A stretch of 64,000 bases of DNA from Streptomyces nigrescens (GCA_024349765.1 AP026073.1:2728001-2792000), one strand, 5' to 3'; shown: positions 45,479 to 54,221, counted from the first letter of the stretch. Translations and numbers: made by a program. Notes: generated by a model from the letters alone, not told the origin.

Positions 45479-46468
45479 TTGTCGCGCGCCGCTTGTGCCT
45501 TTTGGACAAACGCCCCAGGACAGGGCGGGATCCGGCCGGCGGAGCTGTCCCGGCCCGGTCCCGACGAGGTGCTGGTGCGCACGCTCTGGTCCGGGGTGAG
45601 CCGCGGCACCGAGACCCTGGTCTTCCGCGGCGGGGTGCCGGAGAGCCAGCACACGGCGATGCGGGCGCCCCACCAGGAGGGCGACTTCCCCGCGCCGGTC
45701 AAATACGGCTACCTCAACGTCGGTGTCGTCGAGGAGGGACCGCCCGCGCTGCGCGGCCGCACGGTCTTCTGCCTGTACCCGCACCAGACGCACTACGTCG
45801 TCCCGGCCCACGCCGTCACCCCCGTACCGGACACCGTGCCCGCCGCCCGCGCCGTGCTCGCCGGCACCGTCGAGACCGCGGTCAACGCCCTCTGGGACGC
45901 CGGGCCGCTGATCGGCGACCGGATCGCGGTGATCGGCGGCGGCATGGTCGGGTGCAGCGTGGCCGCCCTCCTCGCCCGTTACCCGGCGGTGCGGGTGCAG
46001 TTGGTCGACGCCGATCCCGGCCGCGCCGCCACCGCCGAGGCGCTCGGCGTGGACTTCGCGCTGCCCGCCGACGCCCGGGGCGACTGCGACCTCGTCGTGC
46101 ACGCCAGCGCCACCGAGGAGGGCCTGGCCCGCGCCCTCGAACTGCTCGCGCCGGAGGGCACCGTCCTGGAGCTGAGCTGGTACGGCGACCGGCGGGTCAG
46201 CCTGCCGCTGGGCGAGGCGTTCCACTCCCGCCGGCTGGTCGTGCGCAGCAGCCAGGTCGGCACCGTCTCCCCGGCCCGGCGGGCCCGCCGCGGCTACGCG
46301 GACCGGATGGCGCTGGCCCTCGAACTCCTCGCCGATCCCGCCTTCGACGCGCTGATCACCGGGGAGTCCGCCTTCGAGGAGCTGCCGCAGGTGCTGCCCC
46401 GGCTCGCCTCCGGCGACCTCCCGGCGCTCTGCCACCGCATCCGGTACGCACCGCCGGACGGCCGGTAG
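45479..46468 (+). CDS. Zinc-type alcohol dehydrogenase-like protein (MDR family)
   Basis: A 329-residue medium-chain dehydrogenase-like protein. The N-terminal GroES-like part (LVRTLWSGVSRGTETLVFRG) and Rossmann part (IAVIGGGMVGCSVAALLA) are clear, but the structural-zinc loop is absent, and overall it recalls the BchC-like subgroup. The start is TTG 45479 behind a strong GGAGGA. It heads the rightward run of pterin-synthase-like, glycosyltransferase, methyltransferase and flippase-like genes. Substrate unknown. Confidence 0.85.
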   Translation: MSRAACAFWTNAPGQGGIRPAELSRPGPDEVLVRTLWSGVSRGTETLVFRGGVPESQHTAMRAPHQEGDFPAPVKYGYLNVGVVEEGPPALRGRTVFCLYPHQTHYVVPAHAVTPVPDTVPAARAVLAGTVETAVNALWDAGPLIGDRIAVIGGGMVGCSVAALLARYPAVRVQLVDADPGRAATAEALGVDFALPADARGDCDLVVHASATEEGLARALELLAPEGTVLELSWYGDRRVSLPLGEAFHSRRLVVRSSQVGTVSPARRARRGYADRMALALELLADPAFDALITGESAFEELPQVLPRLASGDLPALCHRIRYAPPDGR

Positions 46469-46544
46469 GCGCCGCGCCCCGGCCCCGGATCCGCCCCCCC
46501 CACGACACCGTCACTGAGACCGACATCACACCGGAGGAACGGCC

Positions 46545-46943
46545 TTGTTCAGCATCACCGTCCGCGATCACCTGATGGTCGCGCACAGCTTCCGCGGTGC
46601 CGTGTTCGGCCCCGCGCAGCGGCTCCACGGCGCGACGTTCATCGTGGACGCCACCTTCCGCCGGCCCGAGCTCGACGCCGACAACATCGTCGTCGACATC
46701 GGCCTGGCCACCCAGGAACTCGCCGGCGTGGTCGGCGAGCTGAACTACCGCAATCTCGACGACGAGCCCGCCTTCGCCGGCACCAACACCTCGACGGAGG
46801 CGCTGGCCAAGGTCATCGCCGACCGGCTCGCCGACCGCGTGCAGGCCGGCAACCTCGGCGAGGGCGCCCGCGAACTGACCGGCATATCGGTCACCCTGCA
46901 CGAATCGCACATCGCCTGGGCCAGCTACGAGCGCGCGCTGTGA
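46545..46943 (+). CDS. 6-pyruvoyltetrahydropterin synthase/QueD-like protein, non-canonical
   Basis: A 132-residue T-fold protein. [11 protein letters not shown] corresponds to the first zinc His region, but the strand that normally reads HGH reads LHGATFIVD, so the third zinc ligand is lost, and no catalytic Cys lies between. The C-terminal [12 protein letters not shown] keeps the pterin-anchoring Glu and a His. It may still bind a pterin or related purine-derived ring with other chemistry. TTG 46545 follows GGAGGAAC. The gene overlaps the glycosyltransferase start (GTGA). Confidence 0.85.
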   Translation: MFSITVRDHLMVAHSFRGAVFGPAQRLHGATFIVDATFRRPELDADNIVVDIGLATQELAGVVGELNYRNLDDEPAFAGTNTSTEALAKVIADRLADRVQAGNLGEGARELTGISVTLHESHIAWASYERAL

Positions 46944-48058
46944 CCCCCGGCGCCGCCCCGGCGGGGGAGCGGACGGTGCACGTCGTCCTGCCCGGCGCCG
47001 TCGACGACCCGGCGGCGCCCAGCGGTGGCAACACCTACGACCGGCGGGTGTGCCAGGGTCTCCCGGCGGCGGGGTGGCGGGTGCGCCCGTACGCCCTGCC
47101 CGGCACCTGGCCGCGGCCGGCCGCCGCCGACCGCGCCGAACTGGCCCGGGTGCTGGCGGCCCTGCCCGACGGCGCGGTGGTCCTCCTCGACGGGCTGGTC
47201 GGCTGCGGCGTCCCCGAGGTCCTGGAGCCCGAGGCCGCCCGGCTGCGGCTCGCCGTCCTCGTCCACCTGCCGCTCGCCGACGAGACCGGGCTCGAACCCC
47301 GCGACGCGGCCGACCTGGACGCCCGCGAACGCCGCGCCCTGCACGCCGCCGGCGCCGTCGTGGCCACCAGCGCCTGGGCCGCCGGCCGGATCACCGCCCA
47401 CCACCACCTGCCGCCCGCCCGCGTGCACCTCGCCCGGCCCGGGACCGACCCCGCACCGCTCGCGCCCGGCACCGACGCCGGCACCGCGCTGCTCTGCGTC
47501 GCCGCGCTCACCCCGCGCAAGGGGCAGCGCCGGCTGCTCGACGCCCTGGCGACGGTCACCGATCCGCCCTGGCACCTCACCGTCGTCGGCGGCCCCGGCG
47601 GCGACCCCGGCTACGCCTCTCAACTGCACGAGCAGGTCGCAGGGTTGGGAATCGGCGACCGGGTCCACTTCGCCGGACCACGGACCGGTGCCGAGCTGGC
47701 CGCGCACTACGCCGCCGCCGACCTGCTGGTCCTCGCCTCGTACGCCGAGACGTACGGCATGGTGATCACCGAGGCGCTGGCGCGCGGAATCCCCGTTCTG
47801 GCCACGGCCGTCGACGGCGTACCGGAGGCCCTCGGGCGGGCCCCCGACGGCACCCCGCCCGGCCTCCTCGTCCCCTCCGGGGAGCCCGCGGCGCTCTCCG
47901 CCGCACTGCGCGACTGGCTGGCGGACCGTGCGCTGCGGCACCGGCTGAGGGAGGCGGCGCGCGGACGGCGTGCCATGCTGGAGGGGTGGGAGATGACGTC
48001 GCACAGCCTGGCCGAAGCGCTGGAACGGCTTCGGCACGAGCCCCGGAGCAGCCGATGA
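46940..48058 (+). CDS. Glycosyltransferase, GT-B fold (family 4-like)
   Basis: A 372-residue glycosyltransferase. The N-terminal domain binds acceptor ([11 protein letters not shown]), the C-terminal domain has [20 protein letters not shown] and the sugar-nucleotide motif [14 protein letters not shown] (E-x7-E). It starts on GTG overlapping the pterin-synthase-like stop and ends overlapping the methyltransferase start, so the enzymes are made together. Donor and acceptor are unknown. Confidence 0.9.
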   Translation: MTPGAAPAGERTVHVVLPGAVDDPAAPSGGNTYDRRVCQGLPAAGWRVRPYALPGTWPRPAAADRAELARVLAALPDGAVVLLDGLVGCGVPEVLEPEAARLRLAVLVHLPLADETGLEPRDAADLDARERRALHAAGAVVATSAWAAGRITAHHHLPPARVHLARPGTDPAPLAPGTDAGTALLCVAALTPRKGQRRLLDALATVTDPPWHLTVVGGPGGDPGYASQLHEQVAGLGIGDRVHFAGPRTGAELAAHYAAADLLVLASYAETYGMVITEALARGIPVLATAVDGVPEALGRAPDGTPPGLLVPSGEPAALSAALRDWLADRALRHRLREAARGRRAMLEGWEMTSHSLAEALERLRHEPRSSR

Positions 48059-48912
48059 CCGCCGTCGGCAGCCCCCGATTCGCCCCCCGCTGGCTGGAGT
48101 TGCGCGAACGCGCCGACGCCGCGGCCCGGGCCCCCGAACTCCTCCGCCCGCTGCGCAGAGCGCTGGCCGGACGGCCCGGCCCGCCCGGTCTGACCATCCG
48201 CGACCTGGGCTGCGGCACCGGCTCCATGGCGCGCTGGCTCGCCGTCCGGCTGCCCGGCCCGCAGCGCTGGATCCTGCACGACCACGACCCCGTGCTGCTC
48301 GCCGAGGCCGGCTCCCGGATGCCCGCAACGGCCGCCGACGGCACGCCCGTCACGGCCACCACCGAGCGCGGCGACCTGACCGCCCTCACCGCCGCCGACC
48401 TCGCCGGAACCTCCCTGGTCACCGGCTCCGCCCTGCTCGACCTGCTCACCCTCGACGAGATCGAGGCGCTCGCCGCGGCCTGTGCCGGCGCCGGCTGCCC
48501 GGTCCTGCTGGCGCTCTCGGTCTCCGGGCGGGTGGAGCTGACCCCGCCCGATCCGCTCGACGGGGTGCTGGCCGGCGCCTTCAACGACCACCAGCGCCGT
48601 ACCGAAGGGGGCCGCGGGCTGCTCGGTCCGGACGCGGTCGCCGCGGCGGTCACGGCGTTCGAACGGCACGGCTGGACGGTGCGGTTGCGGTCCAGCCCCT
48701 GGCGGCTCGGCTGCGCGGAGTCCGCGCTGACCGCCGAATGGCTGCGCGGCTGGGTCGGCGCCGCACACGCCCAGCGGCCCGCGCTGGCACCGGAGTCGAC
48801 GGCCTATCTGGGGCGCCGGCTGGAGGAGTGCGCGGCGGGCGAACTGGGCGTGACCGTGCACCACACCGACCTGCTGGCACTGCCCGGTCCGCCGTCCGGG
48901 GACGGGGGGTGA
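48055..48912 (+). CDS. Class I SAM-dependent methyltransferase
   Basis: A 285-residue methyltransferase with RDLGCGTGSMARWL (SAM loop), ILHDHDPVLL at the acidic position and SALLDLLTLDE at motif IV. It starts inside the glycosyltransferase stop (ATGA) and its stop overlaps the start of the flippase-like gene (GTGA). It probably modifies the same metabolite as its neighbours. Confidence 0.88.
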   Translation: MTAVGSPRFAPRWLELRERADAAARAPELLRPLRRALAGRPGPPGLTIRDLGCGTGSMARWLAVRLPGPQRWILHDHDPVLLAEAGSRMPATAADGTPVTATTERGDLTALTAADLAGTSLVTGSALLDLLTLDEIEALAAACAGAGCPVLLALSVSGRVELTPPDPLDGVLAGAFNDHQRRTEGGRGLLGPDAVAAAVTAFERHGWTVRLRSSPWRLGCAESALTAEWLRGWVGAAHAQRPALAPESTAYLGRRLEECAAGELGVTVHHTDLLALPGPPSGDGG

Positions 48913-50102
48913 ACCGGCGCTGCTGGGCGCTGCTGCGGCTGCTCGCGGGCGCGGGCATCCTGGCGGCCCTGGTGTGGCACCTCGGTTCCGGCGCCTTCCT
49001 GGGCGGGCTGCGCCGGATCGACGCCGGAGCGCTGCTCGCGGCCCTCGCCCTCGGCCTGCTGACCACGGTCGGCAGCGCCTGGCGCTGGTGTCTGGTGGCC
49101 CGCGGGCTGGGCCTGCGGCTGCCGCTGGGCCGGGCGGTCGCCGACTACTACCGGGCGCTGTTCCTCAACGCGGCGCTGCCCGGCGGCGTCCTGGGCGACG
49201 TCCACCGCGCGGTGGGGCACGGCCGGGCCTCCGGCGACCTGGGCCGCGGGGTGCGGGCGGTGGTCCTGGAACGCACCGCCGGCCAGCTGGTGCTGGTGCT
49301 CGCCGGGGCCGTGGTGCTGCTCGCCCGGCCGTCGCCGGTCCTGGCACCGGTCGTTCGCGTCCTGGCCTCGCCGGGCGCCGCCGCGGTCGCCGTCGCGGTG
49401 GGCGCCGCGGCGCTCGTCCTCGCCCGGTGGCTGCGGCGCCGCCCCGGCACCTCACGCGTCCGGCGTGCGCTCGGCACCTTCCTGACCGAGGCGCGCCAGG
49501 GCCTCGGCGCCCCCGGTGTCCGGTCCGGTGTCGCGCTCTCCTCCGCGGTGGTCCTCGCGGGCTACCTCGCCACGTTCGTCCTGGCCGCCCGGGTCGCCGG
49601 CGTCACCGCGCCGACCGCCGAGCTGGTGCCGCTCGTGGTCCTCGCCCTGCTGGCGATGGCGCTGCCGCTGAACGTCGGCGGCTGGGGCCCCCGCGAGGGC
49701 GTCGCCGCCTGGGCCTTCGGCGCGGCCGGGCTGGGCGCCGCGCAGGGCCTGGCCACCGCCGTCGTCTACGGCGTCCTCGCCTTCGCCGCGAGCCTGCCCG
49801 GCGTCGTGGTCCTGTGCGTCCGGTGGGGTGCCGCCCTCCGCGCCGGCCGACCGCAGCTCCATCTCGAAGAGGGTGTCCTCCCCGAGCAGGCTGCGCCGCA
49901 GCGGCGGCCGGAGCGCCTCGCGCATCACCGTCGTCCCGGGGAACCGCAGTCCGGGCACGCCGTCCCCGATCAGTACCGGCGCGACGGTGAGGTACAGCCG
50001 GTCCAGCGCACCGGCCCGCACGAACCGCGACACGGTCACCCCGCCGCCCTCGATCAGCACCCGGCCCAGGCCGCGGCGCGCCAGGGCCGCGAGCAGCCGT
50101 GA
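48909..50102 (+). CDS. Flippase-like integral membrane protein (LPG synthase TM/UPF0104 family)
   Basis: A 397-residue frame. Residues 1-310 have about eight membrane segments and family motifs (YYRALFLNAALPGGVLGDVHR; LPLNVGGWGPREGVAAWAFG) of the YbhN/AglD2-like family, thought to move or flip lipid-linked intermediates. The last 85 residues are hydrophilic, Arg/Pro/Gln-rich and exactly antisense to the conserved RibD-like gene, because no stop codon occurs where the family normally ends. The tail is therefore either an unusual extension or a sign of a lost stop. Confidence 0.85.
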   Translation: MNRRCWALLRLLAGAGILAALVWHLGSGAFLGGLRRIDAGALLAALALGLLTTVGSAWRWCLVARGLGLRLPLGRAVADYYRALFLNAALPGGVLGDVHRAVGHGRASGDLGRGVRAVVLERTAGQLVLVLAGAVVLLARPSPVLAPVVRVLASPGAAAVAVAVGAAALVLARWLRRRPGTSRVRRALGTFLTEARQGLGAPGVRSGVALSSAVVLAGYLATFVLAARVAGVTAPTAELVPLVVLALLAMALPLNVGGWGPREGVAAWAFGAAGLGAAQGLATAVVYGVLAFAASLPGVVVLCVRWGAALRAGRPQLHLEEGVLPEQAAPQRRPERLAHHRRPGEPQSGHAVPDQYRRDGEVQPVQRTGPHEPRHGHPAALDQHPAQAAARQGREQP

Positions 50103-50660
50103 CGGGGCGAACGCCGCCGCGTCGGGCAGCCGGAGCACCTCGACCCCGTCGCCCGGGACGTCCGGCTCCAGCGCGGCCTCCGGCCCCACCAGCCACAGCG
50201 TCGGCGCGGCCCGGTCCGTGAACACCCCGCTGCCGTGCGGCACCCGGCCGCGCGGATCGAGCACCACCCGCACCGGGTTGTCGCCGGGACAGGCCCGTAC
50301 GGTCAGCCGGGGGTCGTCCGCCACGGCCGTGCCCGCCCCGACCAGTACGGCGTCGGCGAGCGCCCGCAGCCGGTGCAGATGGCGGCGGTCGGCCGTCCCG
50401 GTGACGTAGTCGGCGTCGCCGGTGCGGGTCGCCACGAAGCCGTCCAGGCTCTGCCCCAACTGCCCGAACGCCACCCGCGGCCCGGCCAGGCAGAGCGGCA
50501 GATAGCGCTCGGCGAGCTCGGCGGCGCCGGCCGAGGCGGGCTCCGCCCAGCGCGGCCGGCCGTCGCCGTCCCGCACCAGCCCGGCGGCCCGGGCCTGCTC
50601 CTCCGTACGGATCCGCCGCAGCCGCTGCCACGCCTCCGCGGTCCCCAGCACCTCAGTCAT
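49452..50660 (-). CDS. RibD C-terminal-type pyrimidine reductase
   Basis: A 402-residue frame whose first 270 residues are a dihydrofolate-reductase-like RibD domain: VAFGQLGQSLDGFVATRTGD, DAVLVGAGTAVADDPRLTVR and VLIEGGGVTVSRFV. Such enzymes reduce the ribose of 2,5-diamino-6-ribosylamino-pyrimidinone phosphate. The remaining 130 residues are low-complexity and antisense to the flippase-like gene. ATG 50660 overlaps the creatininase stop by eight bases, so the two are co-translated. There is no deaminase domain, as in archaeal/fungal reductases acting before deamination. Confidence 0.85.
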   Translation of the reverse strand: MTEVLGTAEAWQRLRRIRTEEQARAAGLVRDGDGRPRWAEPASAGAAELAERYLPLCLAGPRVAFGQLGQSLDGFVATRTGDADYVTGTADRRHLHRLRALADAVLVGAGTAVADDPRLTVRACPGDNPVRVVLDPRGRVPHGSGVFTDRAAPTLWLVGPEAALEPDVPGDGVEVLRLPDAAAFAPSRLLAALARRGLGRVLIEGGGVTVSRFVRAGALDRLYLTVAPVLIGDGVPGLRFPGTTVMREALRPPLRRSLLGEDTLFEMELRSAGAEGGTPPDAQDHDAGQARGEGEDAVDDGGGQALRGAQPGRAEGPGGDALAGAPAADVQRQRHRQQGEDHERHQLGGRRGDAGDPGGQDERGEVAREDHRGGERDTGPDTGGAEALARLGQEGAERTPDA

Positions 50661-51408
50661 CGGCGTCCGCCCCCGTACCCAGCAGCGCGACGTACTCGGC
50701 GAACGCCTCGGTCAGCCCGGCCAGCAGCTCCCGGCCCTTGTCGGCGGAGGCGAGCGAGGGGCGGCCGACGACACCGGACGTGGTGTACGCCGACAGCCCC
50801 AGCGTCAGCAGGTGCCGGCGGTCGTCGGCCGGGCAATCCGCTCCGGCGTAGCCGTCCTTGACCAGTTCCGGATGGGCGTGCAGCAGGATCGAGGTCTCCA
50901 GCTCGCCCGCGTGCATGTCGCTGTGCGCGGAGGTGCGTATCCCGGCCCGGTCGCGGGCCGCGTCCCAGTCGGCGGTGCCGGGGAACAGCGCCATCCGCAT
51001 GCCGCGCCCGGCGGATTCCTGCACCACGTTGCGCAGCACGTAGTTGCCGCCGTGGCCGTTGACCAGGACCAGCGCCCCGATCCCGGACCGGAGCAGCGAA
51101 TCGGCGAGGTCCGTGACGACCGCGTGCAGCGTCCGCGCCGAGATGCTGACCGTGCCCGGCCAGGCGGCGTGCTCCTGGGAACAGGAGACGGTCAGCGGCG
51201 GCAGCAGCAGGACCTCGTGGGCCGCGGCCACTTCCCGGGCGACGGTGCAGGCGATGACCGTGTCCGTGGTCAACGGCAGGAACGGGCCGTGCTGTTCGAA
51301 GCTGCCGATCGGCAGCACCGCCAGCCGCGGCCGCCGCTGCCGGACGTCCTCGGTGGTGTCGGCCGGCAACAGCCCGGTGGGCGTCGGCGGTTGCGGGGGA
51401 GCGGTCAT
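50653..51408 (-). CDS. Creatininase-family amidohydrolase, possible FAPy deformylase
   Basis: A 251-residue metal-dependent amidohydrolase with the creatininase ligand motifs GSFEQHGPFLPLTTD, NGHGGN and DMHAGELETS. The family includes ArfB, which deformylates the pyrimidine FAPy in archaeal flavin/F420 biosynthesis, and MftE. Divergent from a cyclohydrolase predicted to release FAPy and coupled to a RibD-type reductase, it is a good candidate for that deformylation step. This is inference from context. ATG 51408 is the natural start of the fold. Confidence 0.88.
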   Translation of the reverse strand: MTAPPQPPTPTGLLPADTTEDVRQRRPRLAVLPIGSFEQHGPFLPLTTDTVIACTVAREVAAAHEVLLLPPLTVSCSQEHAAWPGTVSISARTLHAVVTDLADSLLRSGIGALVLVNGHGGNYVLRNVVQESAGRGMRMALFPGTADWDAARDRAGIRTSAHSDMHAGELETSILLHAHPELVKDGYAGADCPADDRRHLLTLGLSAYTTSGVVGRPSLASADKGRELLAGLTEAFAEYVALLGTGADADD

Positions 51409-51534
51409 CGGGATCGGTCCGCCTTTCGTCGGTCGGCTCGCCGGGAGCCGGTCGGGACGCGGGTGCCGCAGCATACTTGTCATGTATCTGAGTGATCGCT
51501 GTCGGGTTCCGACCCCCGTGGGTACCATCGCGCC

Positions 51535-52227
51535 ATGACGGACCCCGACGCCCTGTGCGGCCCCCGCCCCGGTCATGACCTCGCCGTCGCGCCCGACACG
51601 GCCCGCCCGCTGCCCGGTGTGGCGCGGGTGGTGTCGGTCCGGCTGCCGACCGCCTACGGGGAGTTCCGGGCGGTCGGCTATCTCGACCGGCCCAGCGGAA
51701 CCGAGCATGTGGCGCTGGTGTACGGCGAGGTCACCGGCGAACCGGTGCTGACCCGGGTGCATTCGGAGTGCCTGACCGGGGACGCCTTCGCGTCCCGGCA
51801 CTGCGAATGCGGTGATCAGCTGTCCGCGGCGCTGCGCGCGATAGCGGCTGCCGGGCGCGGGGTGCTGGTCTACCTCCAGGGCCACGAGGGCCGGGGCATC
51901 GGCCTGTTGGCCAAGCTCCGCGCGATGCAGCTCCAGGAGGAGGGGCTGGACACCGTCGAGGCGAACATCGCGCTCGGCCTCCCGGTCGACGCCCGGGAGT
52001 ACCGCGCCGCCGCGCAGATCCTCGACGACCTCGGCGTCCGCGCGGTACGGCTGCTGTCCAACAACCCGCGCAAGCGCGCCGCGTTGCTGCGGCACGGCAT
52101 CACCGTCACCGAACGCGTCCCGCTGCTGGCCGAGCCGCAGGCGGAGAACATCCGCTATCTCCGCACCAAGCGCGAGCGCCTCGACCACGACCTGCCGCAC
52201 CTCGACGGGATCCCGGGCCAGTTCTGA
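51535..52227 (+). CDS. GTP cyclohydrolase II homologue with Met switch residue
   Basis: A 230-residue RibA-type cyclohydrolase. Zinc ligands are in [20 protein letters not shown]; the GTP loop reads [12 protein letters not shown]. Canonical enzymes continue NKLRAY; here it is AKLRAM, with Met131 at the Tyr position. In S. coelicolor SCO6655 this Tyr-to-Met change was reported to make the enzyme stop at 2-amino-5-formylamino-6-ribosylamino-pyrimidinone 5'-phosphate (FAPy). The same outcome is predicted here, so this is probably not the riboflavin enzyme of the cell. It is divergent from the creatininase-reductase pair with 126 bases between starts. Confidence 0.9.
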   Translation: MTDPDALCGPRPGHDLAVAPDTARPLPGVARVVSVRLPTAYGEFRAVGYLDRPSGTEHVALVYGEVTGEPVLTRVHSECLTGDAFASRHCECGDQLSAALRAIAAAGRGVLVYLQGHEGRGIGLLAKLRAMQLQEEGLDTVEANIALGLPVDAREYRAAAQILDDLGVRAVRLLSNNPRKRAALLRHGITVTERVPLLAEPQAENIRYLRTKRERLDHDLPHLDGIPGQF

Positions 52228-52265
52228 CGCACCGTCAGGTATCCGGGAACGGCCCGGACGCACCG

Positions 52266-52304
52266 GGTCCGGGGTCCGCGAGGAGTGCTCGCGGGCCCCG
52301 GACC
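52266..52304. terminator. Hairpin between convergent ribA-like and cbtA genes
   Basis: A 17-base stem with one G-U type mismatch and a 5-base loop, between two convergent stops. Confidence 0.75.
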
Positions 52305-52344
52305 GGTGGTGCGGTGGATGCTCCGGATCAGGAGGCGATCCGGA

Positions 52345-53094
52345 TCAGGAGGCGACGGACACCGCCCCGGCCGGCTCGGTGGCCGGCCGCGGCGCGACGA
52401 CGCGCTCCGCCAGATGCCCGAAGACCAGCCCGAAGGCGGACCACAGCACCAGCTGGACGGCGAGCGCCGACAGCCGGAACTGCCACAGCAGCGTGGCGGA
52501 GAAGCCGTCGGGCACCTCGTCGACGGCCGGCAGGAACGCATAGGCGAGCCCGACGGCGACCGCGAAGGCGGCGACGGCGGCCACCGTCGCGTACCAGTTG
52601 CCCAGCTTCGGAGCCAGCCGCCGGCCCAGGGTCGTGGCGGCGACGGCCAGCAGGACGCCGAGCAGCATCATCAGGAAATACAGGGCGGTGCGCTTGCCGA
52701 TGGTGTCGGGGTCGCCGACCGACGGCGGGTTCGCCGGGTACTTCAGGAACGGCACGACGTAACCGGCCACCAGCGCTGCCCCGGAGAGCAGCAGGGCCGT
52801 GGCGCGCGCCCCGAACCGGCCGATCCGCCCCAGGGCGAAGCAGAAGGCCAGGGCGGCGATCCCGCCCAGTGCCACGCCGTAGATCAGGACGCCGGTGGCG
52901 AGGCCGGCCGTGGACTGCAGTCCACGGCTGACCACTTCCATCTCGTGTTCGTGGCTGTGCGCCTCCTCGAAGGCGATGGCGGCGTCGATCCGCGGTTCGC
53001 CCAGCACGTAGGCGACGAGGAGCGCGAACCCGCCGGCGGCGAGGCCGGCGATCATGCCGCGCACGAGCAGGGTTCTGACGGTGAGGGAGTTCAT
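52345..53094 (-). CDS. cbtA: Cobalt transporter subunit CbtA
   Basis: A 249-residue membrane protein with about six to seven helices, an N-terminal LVRGMIAGLAAGGFALLVAYV helix followed by a His/Glu-rich loop (AHSHEHEMEV) that could bind metal, and the family pattern of CbtA. Together with CbtB just upstream it is thought to import cobalt for vitamin B12. The pair lies behind a cobalamin riboswitch, which supports this. Confidence 0.92.
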   Translation of the reverse strand: MNSLTVRTLLVRGMIAGLAAGGFALLVAYVLGEPRIDAAIAFEEAHSHEHEMEVVSRGLQSTAGLATGVLIYGVALGGIAALAFCFALGRIGRFGARATALLLSGAALVAGYVVPFLKYPANPPSVGDPDTIGKRTALYFLMMLLGVLLAVAATTLGRRLAPKLGNWYATVAAVAAFAVAVGLAYAFLPAVDEVPDGFSATLLWQFRLSALAVQLVLWSAFGLVFGHLAERVVAPRPATEPAGAVSVAS

Positions 53095-53110
53095 GGCTGC
53101 GGCCGCCCGG

Positions 53111-53329
53111 TCAGTGGCAGGGGAAACCGAGGAGGTGGCGCCCGTCGTGCAGCCATTCGTGGACGTCCGAACCGGACAGCAGCGAGGTGGCGCCCTGCTC
53201 CGCGCCGACGAAGTACAGCAGGACCAGCATCAGCACACCGGCGAACAGCGCCCAGGGGGCGATCGCCTTCAGGGGGAGCGGGGCGGGGGTGGTGGTGCCG
53301 GCGGCCGGCGGTGCGATGGACGAAGCCAT
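53111..53329 (-). CDS. cbtB: Cobalt transporter subunit CbtB
   Basis: A 72-residue protein with a single membrane helix (about residues 25-45) and a C-terminal His-rich metal motif (HEWLHDGRHLLGFPCH), diagnostic for CbtB. ATG 53329 is preceded by AGGAGG. It is the first gene after the riboswitch; cbtA begins 16 bases after its stop. Confidence 0.93.
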   Translation of the reverse strand: MASSIAPPAAGTTTPAPLPLKAIAPWALFAGVLMLVLLYFVGAEQGATSLLSGSDVHEWLHDGRHLLGFPCH

Positions 53330-53379
53330 GGCATGACCTCCTGTTGGGGGGAACTCGCGTCCCCGGTAAATGGGAGTGC

Positions 53380-53510
53380 GTAACGACATGCGGGTCTGGC
53401 TCGTCCGGTACCGGCCCCTGGCGGGCCGATAAAGAACCGGACATACAGTGGCGCGACCGCGCCGGGATCCCACCGGCTTCCGTCATGCCGTCGTCAAGCA
53501 CCGGTGAACG
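53380..53510 (-). ncRNA. Cobalamin riboswitch upstream of cbtB-cbtA
   Basis: Read leftward, the core pieces appear in order: GGAAGCCGGTGGGATCCCGG, CGGTCGCGCCACTGT, a variable P7-P11-like arm and GAGCCAGACCCGC (B12 box variant), with closing arms around ACGAC and GTCGT. After it, GGGGA/TTCCCC forms a small hairpin just before the cbtB ribosome site, suggesting that B12 binding shuts expression off at translation or termination. Confidence 0.85.
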
Positions 53511-53639
53511 TACCGCGATCCGGCCACCTGGCCAAGACCGTACGGGGGGCGGACGGGTGCGGACCGGGGCGCATCGACCGGCCAACTCCCGTGTCGGGGC
53601 GGTGGGTTGGCGTCTCGGGAACGAAAGAGAGAAGAGGGC

Positions 53640-54221
53640 ATGACAACTCGGGTGATGCTGGTCTCACCGGCCGCGGGCGACGCCCAGCGTGAGGTGCGCT
53701 TCGACGACGACTCCCCGCCGCACGCGGCCGGACTGCGGCGGGCCCGGGCCGCCGCCGGGACTTTGCCGGCCGCCGACCGGGTCTTCGCCTCGCCCTCCGT
53801 ACGCTGCCGGCGCACCGCGGAGGAGCTCGGGCTGCCGGCCGGGCCGGTGCCGGAGCTGACGGGCTGTGCGATGGGGGAGTGGCGGGGGCGGACCCTGGCG
53901 GAGGTGGCCGAAGCGGAACCGCTCGCGGTCTCCGCCTGGCTGTCCGATCCGGACTTCGCCGGGCACGGCGGGGAGTCGCTGCGGCAGCTCTGCGACCGGG
54001 TCGCGACCTGGCTGACCCGGATGGCACCGGACGCCGGGCGGGTGCTGGCGGTCGTGGAACCGGACGTGGTGCGGGCCGCCGCGGTGTGTGCGCTGCGGGT
54101 GCCCGCGGACGCGTTCTGGCGGCTGGACGTGGCGCCGCTGACCGTGACGGAGCTGAGCGGGCGGGGCGGCCGCTGGAATCTGGGTCTGGGCCGGGCGCTG
54201 GAGCGCGGGGCGGGAAGCTGA
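53640..54221 (+). CDS. Histidine-phosphatase-like protein without catalytic histidines
   Basis: A 193-residue protein with the fold pattern of histidine phosphatases (FASPSVRCRRTAEELG, the GEWRGRTLAEV helix, HGGESLRQLCDRV). The first strand, normally ending RHG, reads VMLVSPAAGD, and the second His position reads AVVEPDVVRAA, so both catalytic His are gone. Its divergence from cbtB across the riboswitch recalls CobC-type phosphatases of B12 metabolism, but catalysis by the usual route is unlikely. ATG 53640 follows GAAGAGGG. Confidence 0.8.
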   Translation: MTTRVMLVSPAAGDAQREVRFDDDSPPHAAGLRRARAAAGTLPAADRVFASPSVRCRRTAEELGLPAGPVPELTGCAMGEWRGRTLAEVAEAEPLAVSAWLSDPDFAGHGGESLRQLCDRVATWLTRMAPDAGRVLAVVEPDVVRAAAVCALRVPADAFWRLDVAPLTVTELSGRGGRWNLGLGRALERGAGS

